DNA of 64,000 nucleotides from Albula goreensis (lineage: Eukaryota; Chordata; Actinopteri; Albuliformes; Albulidae): assembly GCA_022829145.1 (NCBI GenBank), contig CM040741.1:64140547-64204546 (forward strand), read 5' to 3'. The translations under genes were made by a program, and so were the position numbers. Under the pieces are notes generated by a model, which was not told the origin of the DNA, did no database searches, and was given only the letters and a program-made list of their open reading frames with translations. Below, piece after piece: positions 36,840-49,126 of the stretch. How positions within the stretch are numbered: position 1 is the first letter of the stretch; every line of letters begins with the position of its first letter.

Positions 36840-39190
36840 CTGTGCTCCAATGGAAAATTTTGCGTTGAACGACCTCAACTGGCATCCATGCTAATCATTT
36901 ATTTGAAAGAGAAGTGCTAAATTGAAAAGACTGCAGTAGGGGAGTGCTGGAAAAGAGAGGAAAAGAAATACACTTTTCGCAATTACAATAGTGACAGAGA
37001 AATGCCTTTTCTCACATGGTTAATATTGCAGAATTAGGTTAATCCTACTTATGCACAATGTGTAACATGCCTTTATTCAATATTAGTTAACAGCATAAGC
37101 ATAAATTCATTGCAATATTTATATCCCTTCAAAGGTGACTATTCAAAATAGCTTTTCAGTTATAGAGCCAAAAATATTAGTGTTTTGAGGGAAGACAAGA
37201 GTATTATTCTCACAAAGAACGGTCTTGTCAGGTCTGCTTCAGCCGTCTGTAATTCACAACAATCAGTCATTTGTGATCAGTATGTGGTGCACTGGAGGAC
37301 AGCTCTGTTCCTGGATAGATGGCATATTTACAGGTTTTTGCTTCCACCAGTTACACAGGCTCAATTGTCTAATTAGCTGCGTATATAAACCGAAGCTAGA
37401 TCACCGATGGATCAGACTGTGGTAAACTGTTTTATAAGCGACATTGGAACTTCAGCTTCAGCTGCCATCGAGAACTAACTGATATGTTTAGCTAAGAATG
37501 TCATACCGCACAAACGATTGGCCTTGTTTAATTATTAAAATCCAAAATTTATGTGAAATACAGAGACTGATATTGCCGTCCTTGCCCATCCACTGGTGTA
37601 AGGTGTATGGATCAGCAGTCAGAGAGGCGTGGGGTGGAGTGTGATGTCCGGAGTGTGCGGTGCAGGGGGTCCGGCCCCGGGGGTGTGGTCCAGACGTTCT
37701 CTCAGGCCCCACTCCCCTTTGTGTCAGGCACAGCGGTGAATTCTTCCACACACAAATCGACATTTTCATGCACGGCAATGCAAATCAGTCCAGCACAAGC
37801 CTGACCCTCAGATCAAAACCCAAAGGAAAGGCACACGGCCCCTCAAATCCCTGCCGTCTACTGCTGGGATCCAGCAAAAAACCGCGTATTCAAAATGAAG
37901 GGCTTGTTCTTACTCTGGAGTCTTTCCTGCCATTCAAAATGCTGGATGCAAGAAGAAAGTGGGACCTGGCTAATTTAAGAGCTGGTCAATTCATGATTTG
38001 AGTAACTGTTTTAGAATGATTATTCTGTGCTGTATGTGCATTGTACATATGAATTTAATTTTTAAAATAAATCTTTTATCTTAATAATGTTATCTGAATG
38101 AATCTGAATAGCCATTTGGGTTTTATTAGATGAGGCTAAATTATGGCTGGCACTGAATTGAGATGGAACTTACATTGTGTAACCCATACTTCTAAAATAT
38201 TTTAGCAATGGGAAGAGGGAAGTGCTTGGCACATATTGAAATGGAGAAGAACTTTGGATATGCTAAACTCAGAGATCAGGAAATAGTGATCAACTGAAAG
38301 GGTTTTAACCAGGAAGCAGAATTCTAATGACGCCTTCTCAGTGTCAAACACTGATGCGAAAGGTGAGCAGTAAACAGAAATACTCACTTTCCATTGCTAA
38401 ATAAAAACACACACAAAATACCATCATAATCAGACAGTTTTGTGTATTAGATTGATTTTGATCAGTGAAAAATTCAATTGGTATTTTAACATAATTTTCA
38501 GAATTTTATAAACATATGATGCATTGTTATCTCTGTCCACCAGAGGATGAAGGGATGTTTATTCTGATTATGATAAGGTATATGACTTCTGAAAATGATG
38601 TGATAATCCAGTATTTGTGTACATTTTCTTATAAATAATGTATCATTGTTTATTTGTCTGAAACTCCAGGGTGACTTACATCACATTAACTATAGTGATT
38701 TATGGCAGTTATGAAGGTAAGTACACAGAAATTAAGCATTCTGCATGCCCTTAGCTGTGAGCCTTTGTTTCTTATCATCACAGTTTTTGATTAATTCTCA
38801 AAATTTGGCAAGCCATCATAATTCTTGACAGACAAACAATTTGGGTAGAAGTTTTTGTTTTTTTGTGTTTGTGTTTTTTTTTGTTTTTAATCACGGTACC
38901 TGCTTTTTGCATGCGTGTTTATACCCGGTTGCGCTGTTTGATGATTGTATGCTTCACAGTGAGAGGCAATGCACCAATCAGACCTCAGAATAAAAACACT
39001 GAGTAAAAATCAAGTTAAGACAGGTAGGAATCGCTAAAAACCTTAACATTGGCTGTGAGGAGAGAGGCTAAACATAAACATAGTACGGACTCTTTTTGTT
39101 TAATTAGAACAACACAAAAAGAGCCCACACTGTTGTCCAGTCGTGAAAGCTTTCACAAAGAGCTGTCGACCTCAAAGACACAGGTTCAGT
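36840..39190. other. Unique DNA, nothing firmly recognised
   Basis: Open frames at 37,185-38,001 show no known family. A short segment at about 38,655-38,700, reading TTGTCTGAAACTCCAGGGTG and GACTTACAT, resembles a decayed SINE tail on the minus strand but is too degraded for a separate call. Confidence 0.3.
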
Positions 39191-39196
39191 GGTATT

Positions 39197-39452
39197 TGAG
39201 GAGGTGAGGTGGGCATACTGTAACTCCAAAGCCCACATGTATCAATGGTAATAAGACAATAGGTGAGTATACTGTCTGAGGTGAGTATACTGTAACTCCA
39301 TAGCCCATATGAATTAATGCTAACAAGACAATAGGTGAGTATACTGTCTGAGGTGAGTATACTGTAACTCCAAAGGCCACATGTTTTAATGGTGATAAGG
39401 CAATAGGTGAGTATACTGTTTGAGGAGGTGGGCTTATTGTAACTCCAAAGGA
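39197..39452. repeat. 72-bp minisatellite, about 3.4 copies
   Basis: Units begin TGAGG at 39,197, 39,277, 39,349 and 39,421, so the two full internal units are exactly 72 bp and the first is 80 bp with an extra 8 bp near its start. Within each unit the word AGGTGAGTATACTGT occurs twice (near its end and at the start of the next unit), giving a nested structure. Because 72 is divisible by three, the minus strand shows a repeated 24-residue open pattern (39,186-39,500) that is an artefact of the repeat. Confidence 0.92.
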
Positions 39453-40654
39453 ACCACTACTCCTAGGTCCAACTTGTGAGATATGGTGCAACTGTCCCAA
39501 TTCAAATCCTGCTCAGCGGTCTTGCTGTTTATACCTACAGCTGTGCGTGTTGAAATTAATATTCTGAGTTCAGCCAGGCATTGTGTTTTTAATGTGGAGA
39601 GTAAAGTCTTTGGATCGGTCCACATAAGTCAGTGATTGGCAGCTGGTTGTAGCTCCACCCATTTTGGGCTTCAGGGGTAATTTTGTCACCATGAACATGT
39701 GGATTCTCAGGCAGGTCAATGTGGCCCAATAACCTGGCATAGTATAGTGTTCCACAGTTACCTGCATGAAGAGAGAACTGAATAAGCACTGAGAGAACAA
39801 GCTGCAGCTGAGGGAACAGAAGTCCTGTTCTCCTGACTCTGTGGACAGCCACACTGCCCCTGCCATCTGCAAGATCTGAACTGCAGAAATATCAGAATAT
39901 TAACACAGAGGCTTGTATCTGCCATCCTTACCCTTTGTATCAGGTGTGTGAAGGTGCCACGTTTGCACTGAGTGGTGCAACAGAATAACCCCTTCCGGGA
40001 AATGAAAACCAGTCAAACCATTTTTCAACGCCTTCCTTTTTTTAAATTCTCAGTGTGGGTTCCCGAAAAGCAAAGAACTCATTTCCGTTACCCGTAATTG
40101 CCTAATCAATCCTTTAATATACTCTTGATGAAGAGTATGAGGAGACAGCCAGGAACAGGCCAGAGACAGAGACAGTTCGCCTGAATGGATTGTGACCAGC
40201 ATGGATGGTGTCATTATGTCTTTCCCATAATTTTGGCAGACTTGTCCACTTCTGTCAGGAGCAGAGCTGTTGTTGGACTTTTTAAGGTCATGCATTCTTG
40301 ATCTTAGAAATGAAACAGTCTTGATCAGTCCTAATTTTACTGTTACCATCTCATGGAAATTACATGAAACATTTTGGATTAATTTATAGACAGCGATACA
40401 GTAGTATTCAATTACATGTTAGGGATATCTCAGCACATTTGAAAGAAAATACTCTACATGTGGTGAAATTTGAAATAAAAAAACTATGATTTGCATACAT
40501 AAATGCATCACAAAGATACCTTTGATGTGCTTGTATTTATTCATTATGTGTTATGTCTAAAGTGACCCTCCATTATATTCAGTATTACAGCTTCTACCCG
40601 ACTCTCCCTATGCAACTTATGACCATCCGTACAGATGATGGAAAAATGGAGAAG

Positions 40655-40880
40655 AATCCTCCGGGTGGTTCACAGGGTTAGACGTTTGCCTGGGAGCCCT
40701 GAGATTGGGGGTTTGAATTTTGCCATTACCAGCTATGGTCAGAGGCCCCCATTGGTGAGGCAAAAACCTCACCAGGGATAACAGCGTAAGCCAGTCAAGC
40801 TCATTGGTCTCATCACTATAGAGCCCACTCTGGTCATGCTGGGTGCTTGTGCCGGCATGAACTGAGGGTACACTGACATT
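40655..40880 (+). repeat. tRNA-derived SINE, distinct family
   Basis: The segment starts with GGTGGTTCACAGGGTTAGACG (about 40,664-40,684), resembling an A-box region, followed by a B-box-like GGGTTTGAATTTTGCC (about 40,710-40,725). A non-tRNA body continues with GGCCCCCATTGGTGAGGC and ACAGCGTAAGCCAGTC. The body differs from the SINEs at 618 and 11,230, so it belongs to another family. The family identity is from memory and not verified. Confidence 0.45.
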
Positions 40881-41639
40881 GTTTCAGGAAGGTTCAGTGG
40901 TCCATGAACTCAACAAAAAACACATTAATGTGAGACTGCAAAACACAAGTCTGATCTGGGTTCAAAACAATGCTACACTTTTAGAAGACAGCAAATGTTT
41001 TGCCTGCTTCAAGGTAATGCATTTGAACAATAACAGATTTAAGATTTGTAATGTGCACTGGCAATAGCGTTCCAAAAATACATATGAAATGTGTTCTTTT
41101 GTGTACTGTATTACTGTACTGTAATGCTGTATCAATATTTAAATGTGTATATCAGCCTATTCACACAACAGAGTTTCTGAGCACAATGGAGACAGTGAGA
41201 ATGAGGAAATGACACCTGCATTACAGAGAAGACAGATGCATCACTTTTGAAGCAGCGTATTTTTAGACATGTTTACTCTGAAATGGTAGATGCAGGATTA
41301 AAGCTCAGAGTAAACAACTGAGTTCACTTTTGTTTCTGCCATGAAATCTGTCAATGATTTTACCTTGTATTGTCATTTCAGTACTCTTAGATGAGAATAA
41401 GCAAAATAAATAAATAAGAAAGCTCTGCACATGTTTCAGCGAAGCCCCCTGCTGTGGCTTAACGGTCTGTGAGCTGACGCAGGGTCTTGAGCACTGATCT
41501 CCAAAAGCCACATGACAATGACATTGGTTACTCTCTCCTAAATTGGACAGGACTATTTAAATATGCACACCTGCAGCATACTAAACGAGACATTTTTTTA
41601 AAAAAAGATATCAGTAAAATGGTGGATTATAATTGATAA

Positions 41640-42400
41640 CACAATTAATATTAAATGGCTCCTCACCATAGGGTTATGGGTAAACTTCGGGGGTGGGGAG
41701 GGGGTTGTAACTCTCACACACATGCACATGAGAGAGAGAAAGCGAGATGTGTTATTTTACAGGGATGGCAAATAATTGCTTCTACAGAGGGAGGAAAGAC
41801 AATAATGAAAGCCTTCATCTTCTGACGCGAAAGGGTATAAAAACATGTATTTACCACAGGTTTAGTTAGTTTCCAAAGCTGTTCGGCAGTCTTTTCTCTT
41901 CACTGCTGTTAGCTCTGTTTGCTCTCCTTTTGTTTCTCCTCTGTCGCCATGCCTTCTCCCCCTCAACAAAAACACTACGCCCAGAATCTGCGCTGTTTAA
42001 CATGCGTGTCAGCCATCTCATTAGCCTCCTCGTTAAGAGCCCAGATGACAGGCATCTGTATGGAATTCTCACTTGCTTCTTGGGAAGTGGAGTTCTTTGA
42101 GAAATGGAATCTGTCATGTTGGGAGGTATCCTCTTTCATGCACCAAGCCCTTCTTGGCAGCACTATGTTTTAATGTATCAGAATGTGTGTGTCAAGGAGT
42201 ACAAACATGTCAATAACTTCAGGCGTGATTTATTTGAGTTTATGCAGATACTTGTGAACAAATACAAGATATGATTAGCAATACATTTCTTTTTCACAAC
42301 GGAGCATAATGATTTTAAGAGGCATGTTTTCTGTGCACTTGACTGCAGGGATTGGAGAATGAGACGTCATGACATCACAAATGGGCAGAGCCCATCATTT
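41640..42400. other. Unique DNA, nothing recognised
   Basis: Includes a G-rich tract near 41,688-41,705 and short open frames on both strands at 41,866-42,173 without family resemblance. Confidence 0.3.
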
Positions 42401-43362
42401 TTCTGCCGTGAAGAGGAAAATCTTTTGATTGGTTACAAGAAATTAGTGGGCGATTGCTCATTCTAGTGCCACCTAGTGAAGCTTAAAATGAGGTTTCACA
42501 AACCCCATTAGGGAGGAGCTAATACACAGCTGTCCATCATTGAACCAATTAAAAATGTTTTTATTTCAACAGCCAATGTGGTCATTGGTCCAAATCAGTC
42601 AGTCACTGATAATACATGGATACAGACAGTTTGCAAGTTGCTTTACATTGACAAAATTCACAATAACTCAGCTGGGAGCTCAGAATGGTTATGATCATAT
42701 TTGCTCTGATTAATTTCTTTGCTCTGTTTCCAGATCAGAGTGCATCCAGAGATCTGTTTCCCCAATGGCTACAGAGTGCACATGTCAAACACACAGAACT
42801 CATGGCTAAAACCCATTCAAATAACAGAGGCCACCAGAATATACAGTTTAAGTAGGTATCCAATTAGGAACCACATAATTTGCAATAATGTTACTTTAAG
42901 TGCTGTCAGTTACTCTTCATTGAAATAAATTACCCATTAATGATATTCATGGTTATCATCAAACTGGATCTCAGGTTTCCATGATCAGGTGTCCAGACCT
43001 CAGCTGCATTCATATTAATACATCAATACAAAGTGTTTTTCAGAAGTGATCAATTACAGCAGTGCATTACAGAAAATACAAGCATCAAAAGAGTCATTGA
43101 AGAACTGATCTGACTGATTTAAAGTCTTTAAACTACTTTGGAATATCCATTCTTTGTACTGTAAATGAATATGTCTACTATAATGTGGGAATAAAAGGAT
43201 AAATAATAGTCGGCTATTAAAATTGTTCCTCGTTTAGGATAAGCTGTGAGTGTGTGCCAGCTATGTGGCTCTCTGGATGTGATTGAACCAGCATGAGCAG
43301 GGTGTAGCCCCTCACCAGAGCTATGGAGGGACATATCATTCTCTTCTGCACCTGAATGATTT

Positions 43363-43372
43363 GGGGGGGGGG
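43363..43372 (+). repeat. Homopolymer G tract
   Basis: A run of about 10 G. A C-rich tract follows about 180 bp later (near 43,550-43,585). Both are prone to sequencing and replication slippage. Confidence 0.8.
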
Positions 43373-45125
43373 CTGTTTTACCCTCTTCTGATTCCTCCAA
43401 CTGACTCAGGCAAGAACAAGGAGTAGGGAAGCTTTTGGGCAGTGAGTTAAACCCAAACGGCCCTCCCTCTCTCTCTCTCATTTCTGGCCCCTGCTTTTGA
43501 AGGGTCCTGCGGGCTGTGAGATAAGTCCGGCCATGCTGGTTTCATCCACAACCCCCACCCCCCCGCTCCACCCACCCAAGGGGTGGCATGGGCCTGAAAC
43601 TGGGACAGACTTAAAATACTCAGTGTGATGCCCCGAGATGGCATGAGCCGAAAGCACACAGCCAGTGTTCAGTGCCAGGCTCAAAGCCTTCCGTCCGCTT
43701 CCAAACCCACTGAAATCAGACTGCAATATATTTTTAACCTGTCCTTTTTGCTTTTTGCTTTAGTTGTACATAGAAGGAGACTGCAAATAAGGGACTATGG
43801 CCTCGGTCCACATAGTGTGGCTGAAAACAGATATCTGTCTATCTACCTCTGGCTTCTTTAGCCTGTCAGGATACGGTGTGTATCTTGTGGCAGCACTAGT
43901 GTATGAGAGAGTGACTATGGGGCGTGGCTTGTCTGAGTTGTAGTGTGTGTAGTGTATGTGTGCAGTGGTTACAGTCAAAGAGATATCTAGGGGTAACATA
44001 ACTGCCATTTATTACATGTTGAAAAGTGACAATATGCAATGGGACAGAATGTGAGGTGAAATGACTAAATGTGAAGGCTACGCTGGAGGTTCTAATGGTG
44101 AGCCTCCCTGAACTATTCCACTCATATAGCCAAAGATCAAAGAAAAAACCCAAATCAACAAAGAAAGACACAATCACAAAGAACAAAAGAAACAACAATG
44201 ACCATTGCTTGTACTGTCTCTGTAAGTTTATCATACAACATTCACCCTTTGTAACACAGCTAGTTGTGCGCTCATTTGCATAATGAATTGTTCACTTTTG
44301 AACAACGCTCCGAATCTTTGTTCTGTGCCCACTGCACCACACCATCAAAGACATGACCGTGTTCCTCATGACAACACCAAACATGATTACACTGTATATG
44401 GGAAAGTTAAGGTTAAATAATGCTGTTTCAGCTCAGTTAAAGACAACACAGTTCTGGGAGCACTCTACAGAGGCAGCAGGGTGACTGGATGAATGCTACT
44501 GGAGCAGTAACACTGTTTCTTTATCATGCCTCTCTGTCTCCCAGCCAGCACTGTAAACGCAGTCAGCTCTCATTTAAGGTCAGATAAGGGGGTACACTTC
44601 TGTAACCCATCTTACAAAAAGTGTAACCATGCACCAATTTCTCTTATCACTTCAGGAGTCAGTTTAAAATATCAGTTGGGTCTAATGGGGACCTCCCATG
44701 TCAGGACACTCCTGAGAAGGTATTGATCGTGGACTTAGGAATTTGCACCACGCTGGCCAGTCGCCAAATCATGTCACGGCAGCGCTTCCAGACTCCATGC
44801 TGCTTCCACGAAAACGCCAGTTTGCCAAATCTCAAATCCAGCATACAGGGGGTAGGATTTTCTTCTTTTTTTGGCCTAATGCATCTTGCTTTCTTTATCA
44901 GCTGTGAAAGGAGAGACAGCGTAGACACGGTAGTGCTGTTAGCAGTGGTTACCAAATTCCACCCAGGATGCAGGAACGCTAAAACTCATGCCAACTGATG
45001 AGAGAGTGTTTTTTTCATGCACGTGTCTTTTCCTCTATTTTCCCTGATTACCTTATTTGTTCTTGCGGTACGGCTCTGAATGACTTCTGCACCTGACAGT
45101 GTTTCTCCTCTTTATTTTCATGCAG

Positions 45126-45555
45126 AGCCAAACGCAGATCATGTCCGATGCCTCGTTGTGTATTCTGAAACATCCAGCCAGGTTAACTGAGAGTGATGGT
45201 GGATCTTGTGGGGATTTGGTGTTTTCCGGTGACGGCAGGGAAGCGGTAATGACATATTGGAAATGCCAATATGCACTACAGCCTTCCGCCTCACATGAAT
45301 TACGCACCCGAAATGAGTTTCTGAGACAGCTGTCCTCTGCAGATGACTCAGATAATCCACACTACAATGTTGGTTTTTAAGCACCTCTACTCTTTTTTTT
45401 TGTCTTTTTAATGTCTTTTGCTTTTTAAATCCTTGTTCATTTTGATAAATTCAAGTGTATAAGTTCAAGTGCATTTTGTATTTTTTACATTTTTGACAAA
45501 ATCCATCACAAGACTGAAAACCGAGTTAACAATAAAGTGACATTTTTCAAGCAAA
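45126..45555 (+). other. Weak candidate terminal exon with poly(A) signal
   Basis: A pyrimidine-rich tract ending TTTTCATGCAG (45,115-45,125) is followed by a frame open from 45,126 to the stop at 45,380 (TAA). An AATAAA lies at 45,531-45,536, about 150 bp further on. The conceptual peptide starts SQTQIMSDASLC and ends NPHYNVGF; I do not recognise it. Overlapping minus-strand frames are also open (45,053-45,384), which lowers the case for coding and raises that for a conserved noncoding element. Confidence 0.15.
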
Positions 45556-45839
45556 AAGAAAGTCATTCATTGTATCACCAAGAAAATGGCAAAGAATTTA
45601 GACATTGATGCAGTCCACAGTGTGCTTCTGCCTTACCTTTGAGTAACAAAACTAAGCTAACATTTAATTTAACCAATTTGTAAGTGTTAGGAACATATTG
45701 GGAAGTAAATAAAAGGGAACACTACCTAACTACGCACATTCAGTGCCCTGTATTCAGGCTGTGTTTCCATTACCCATCTGGATAATGGAAAGTGAAAGCT
45801 TAATTGTGAAAATAAAATAATAAAAGCCTGCTGGATTTG

Positions 45840-46210
45840 GATTCACAGGCCTTTCAAGTTGCTGTACTTGAGAATGCCGTAAACCTTTAAAAGCAAAGCC
45901 TATTCACTGACTTCTAATAGATATTATTCGAAATGGCCCGTAAAACCTCCTGTTAGTGTCACATTCTTAGCCAGCAAGCATAGCTGTGTTTGTTTTACCC
46001 TGGGAAGCAATGTGTTGTACGATAATAATCACATAAAAGTGATTATGGACCGGAGCCATCTGCGGGGCTATGGTTCCGCAGCACTGTGGACTACAGGCTA
46101 TGACAGCTTGTAAAACTTCATAGCTGTTAATCTGAGCTTCAGGCCAATAACGGCTCCTTTGGCGGCCTGAGTTTCAACCGACTCACAAAAAAGTTGCACG
46201 GATCGTGTTT
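45840..46210. promoter_or_regulatory. Candidate regulatory island with two hairpins
   Basis: Unique sequence includes a perfect 8-bp stem ATAATCAC / GTGATTAT around a 6-base loop (about 46,025-46,046). A second stem, CGGAGCCAT / ATGGTTCCG with one G:U pair, lies about 46,051-46,078. CpG content exceeds the flanks. No microRNA that I recognise matches either arm. Confidence 0.27.
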
Positions 46211-46929
46211 TTTTTTCCTTCTCTTCAAATACGTCAGAAATTTTGATAATTGTCACCATAACTAAAGATGTGATTGTAATCTTACTGTAACTATAATCAT
46301 GGCTAGGTATCATGCAATATCTTTAGGAGGGGCGGAAACAAGACATGGTCAATCAACTAGCAGAAGGCAGAGGAACATGCATATTAAATCAGTAAAACTA
46401 ATTATTTGGATCAAATCAAGTCTCTTGTCTCTGGGCCAAAATGAAGAAAATTCAGTTCTTCCTTTGAGTAGTCTATATTACAATACATACACCACCACAA
46501 TAAATATGGTGTCATGAATTCACATATGCAGTAAATATAAAGATTTTAATATCTGTTTTTCCTCTCCACATGATTGGAGTCCCACCATGATGCAGGTTAG
46601 GCTGTGGGTTGAGTAACAGCGGCGTAAACAGTTGTGCTGTTGTTGTGTAGCGGTTTAAGGATGTAGGCTATCTGCCTGTGCATCATGATCACAGAACGTC
46701 ACTGTGGAGATCAGTGGGCTCGTTGGCTGGGAGGAAGTTCTCAGCGATGGCTCTGGCATACCATAATTAGCCTGTTCCACCTGTCACGCAGACAGACTTC
46801 ACACACCGAGACAGTGTCAGTGAGCTTCTCCATGTCTGAAAGATCCCCGTCAACCATGCTCAAGTTTGTTATTGTTATTCTTACACTTATTATTTTACAG
46901 CAAAAACTGTGGCACTTTCAGCAACTGTG

Positions 46930-48780
46930 TTGGCTTAAATGATTATATCCAGACTATGTGGTAGAGTCTATCTACATGGTATGCTTTTGAAAATTTTCCA
47001 CAAAGGCATACTACCACCATGTACAAAATCAATAGTTCCAAGTCTGTGCAAAGTGATTTTTTTTCATCCCATAGTAAATGTACTTTGCATCACTTTTGAG
47101 CTCAAACCTCACTTGGGTGAGGGACTCTCTGGTAGAGTGGTTCTTTTAGAGTTTATTTTTTTCTTTACTCTTTTTTTCTGATAAATGTGTAATAGGCACC
47201 TCGCTCTCTGTGACACAGACATTTAAAAGCACAGTAATGCCTGCAGTGGACTGAACGAGCACAGTGAGCCCTTGCCCACTCCCTTTGAAATTTCAGGTAC
47301 ATGGGTTCTTTGGATTGCAGGCCTACTTAAGACAAGGTCAGTCTTAACCAACAAAATGACGGATCTGAGCTTGTTAAAGCAGTGAATGGACGTTGTAATG
47401 GCTGTTGACCTTCATGTCCTCGTACAGCTGGGTCTCTTCATATGTTTTAGTAGATCCATTCATCTTTACACAGCAGCTCTATTGTAGAGCCAGGAAATGG
47501 CCATACTTCCTTCCACAGTCATTCCCAAGTGACGTTCTTGCCTCTTTGGCCTACTGGTCAATAATTAATAATCAATACCATTTGCAATTTTATGTAGTTT
47601 TATGTTCAGTTAGTTATCTTTTTACTTCTGAATTTATTATCTATTTTGTTTATTCTCTCTCCCATTTGGACTTCCCGGCTGTGTTCATTTTTGTGCTCAT
47701 TGTCTCGACCTCCTCTTCCAGTAATGGAAAGCATGCGATATCTAATGAAATGTGTGAGATTCAGAGCATTGTTTTTATGCTGCAAAACTAGATCAGAAGA
47801 AATGAATGTGTGTGGTCATTGTGATTTTGGAGTAGGATAAGAGGTAAAGGTGACAGCTGTAAGATTGTAAGAGTACTCTCCCACAAAGACAGAGGATTTT
47901 ATTGCGGTATGCTGAGCCTGGTGTCTGACAGGGGGGAGGGCTTAAACCCGACCCGGAGGAACTGCAGCTTTTGTGCTGTTGGTCGTGCTGTCGTCTCTTC
48001 TCAGTGCCCAGCCTCTGACAGAGAGTCTGGGAAAACAGCTCCTCTGAACAGTTCCTTCAGCTCACTGAGAGTGGATTCTGTTGACCAAGAGAAGTTTGCC
48101 TATGTTTATTTTTACGAAAGAGGAACCACTAGAGAATATCTAAGCTATGAACAGCTGGAGTTCCACCACATGAGATCCTGGTTAGACAGATGTAGTATCA
48201 GCTACTGGTCCATTAGCAATGACCATCTCCAAACTTTGGAGGACTGAAGACCATGGGACAATGGGAACAGTGGGTTGTCAGGTTTAGAATTTGATTTGGT
48301 ATTCTAAATTCCTTATCTCCCTTATCTGAGAAAAGGGGATAAGTAACAAGATGATAAAAAATACGCCCATTTTCATTTTTCCTTCAACACTTTGAAGATT
48401 AACATCTTAGCAACCATATTGATGGACTGTACTCAAATTTTAGCAATAATTGAGAAAGATATGGTATAATGCATTTAGAAATGTACATAGCCAAACAGGA
48501 TTGTAAGCACAGGTCAATTTCCTAAAGGTTGGTTAATCCCTTATTTTAAGATAGATGCACTTTAGGCACCTTTTCTAATTTGTGCAGATATAGGTTTGAC
48601 CTTCTTTAATTTACTGGGGTCTCACTATAGTATTAAACATAGTCTGCATTCTTTGTTTACTCATTATAGTTTTTGATAAATCGATGTGACTTTTTGTAGA
48701 AAGATTAACATGGATAAAACTGGGTGTGACTCATTTGTGTACTCAGATGCATTTGGATCTTCTGTTTTCCGCACATTGCC
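46930..48780. other. Unique DNA, nothing firmly recognised
   Basis: A plus-strand frame at 47,909-48,247 (112 codons) lies in GC-balanced sequence but matches no family I know. The rest is AT-rich without motif clusters. Confidence 0.3.
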
Positions 48781-49000
48781 TGTTTGATTTAACAAGCACA
48801 AGCTGGCACGTTACCCCTAGTTTGTGCTTGTGCTCATTTGATTAATTGCAGCAATAGTAATTCTCCTCTGTTTTCTTTCTTCGCACTTTAAGTGCGTCAG
48901 TGCGCATCTGGCCAAATATTTTCACAAGTGTAATTGCGCTTTAATGAGATCGCCAACATTTGCGGCGGAGACTCTGTCTAATTGGGTGATCAGAAAATGT
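48780..49000. promoter_or_regulatory. Candidate regulatory island with hairpin
   Basis: A perfect 10-bp stem, ACAAGCACAA (48,792-48,801) and TTGTGCTTGT (48,822-48,831), encloses a 20-base loop. Homeodomain-type GATTAATTGC and TGTAATTGCGC segments follow, with CpG-containing unique sequence. It resembles a conserved noncoding element. No known microRNA is recognised in the stem. Confidence 0.3.
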
Positions 49001-49023
49001 TTATTTGTTTATTTATTTATTTG
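49000..49023. repeat. (TTTA)n tetranucleotide repeat
   Basis: About five TTTA units with one TTTG variant. Confidence 0.8.
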
Positions 49024-49112
49024 TTGCAAGTGAACATGTCTGGACATTCCATTGTTGCACTAGAAATTCCTCATAGCTCATTTCCCCGGGTCGACTGGCA
49101 TGCAGCTTGGTG

Positions 49113-49126
49113 GTTACCGCGGTAAC
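49113..49126. promoter_or_regulatory. Perfect RFX-type X-box palindrome
   Basis: GTTACC-GC-GGTAAC fits the RFX consensus GTNRCC-N(0-3)-RGYAAC on both half-sites, and the whole 14 bp is a perfect palindrome. RFX factors control ciliary and immune genes and also bind many enhancers. It lies in a CpG-rich patch (about 49,080-49,210) next to the island at 48,780. Binding is inference. Confidence 0.5.

Noticed and set aside
39186-39500. 104-codon minus-strand frame with a 24-residue internal repeat
   Set aside because: The repeat comes from the 72-bp DNA minisatellite, whose length is divisible by three.
47909-48247. 112-codon plus-strand frame
   Set aside because: Lower complexity is absent and it looks protein-like in places, but no family is recognised and no splice or promoter context supports it.
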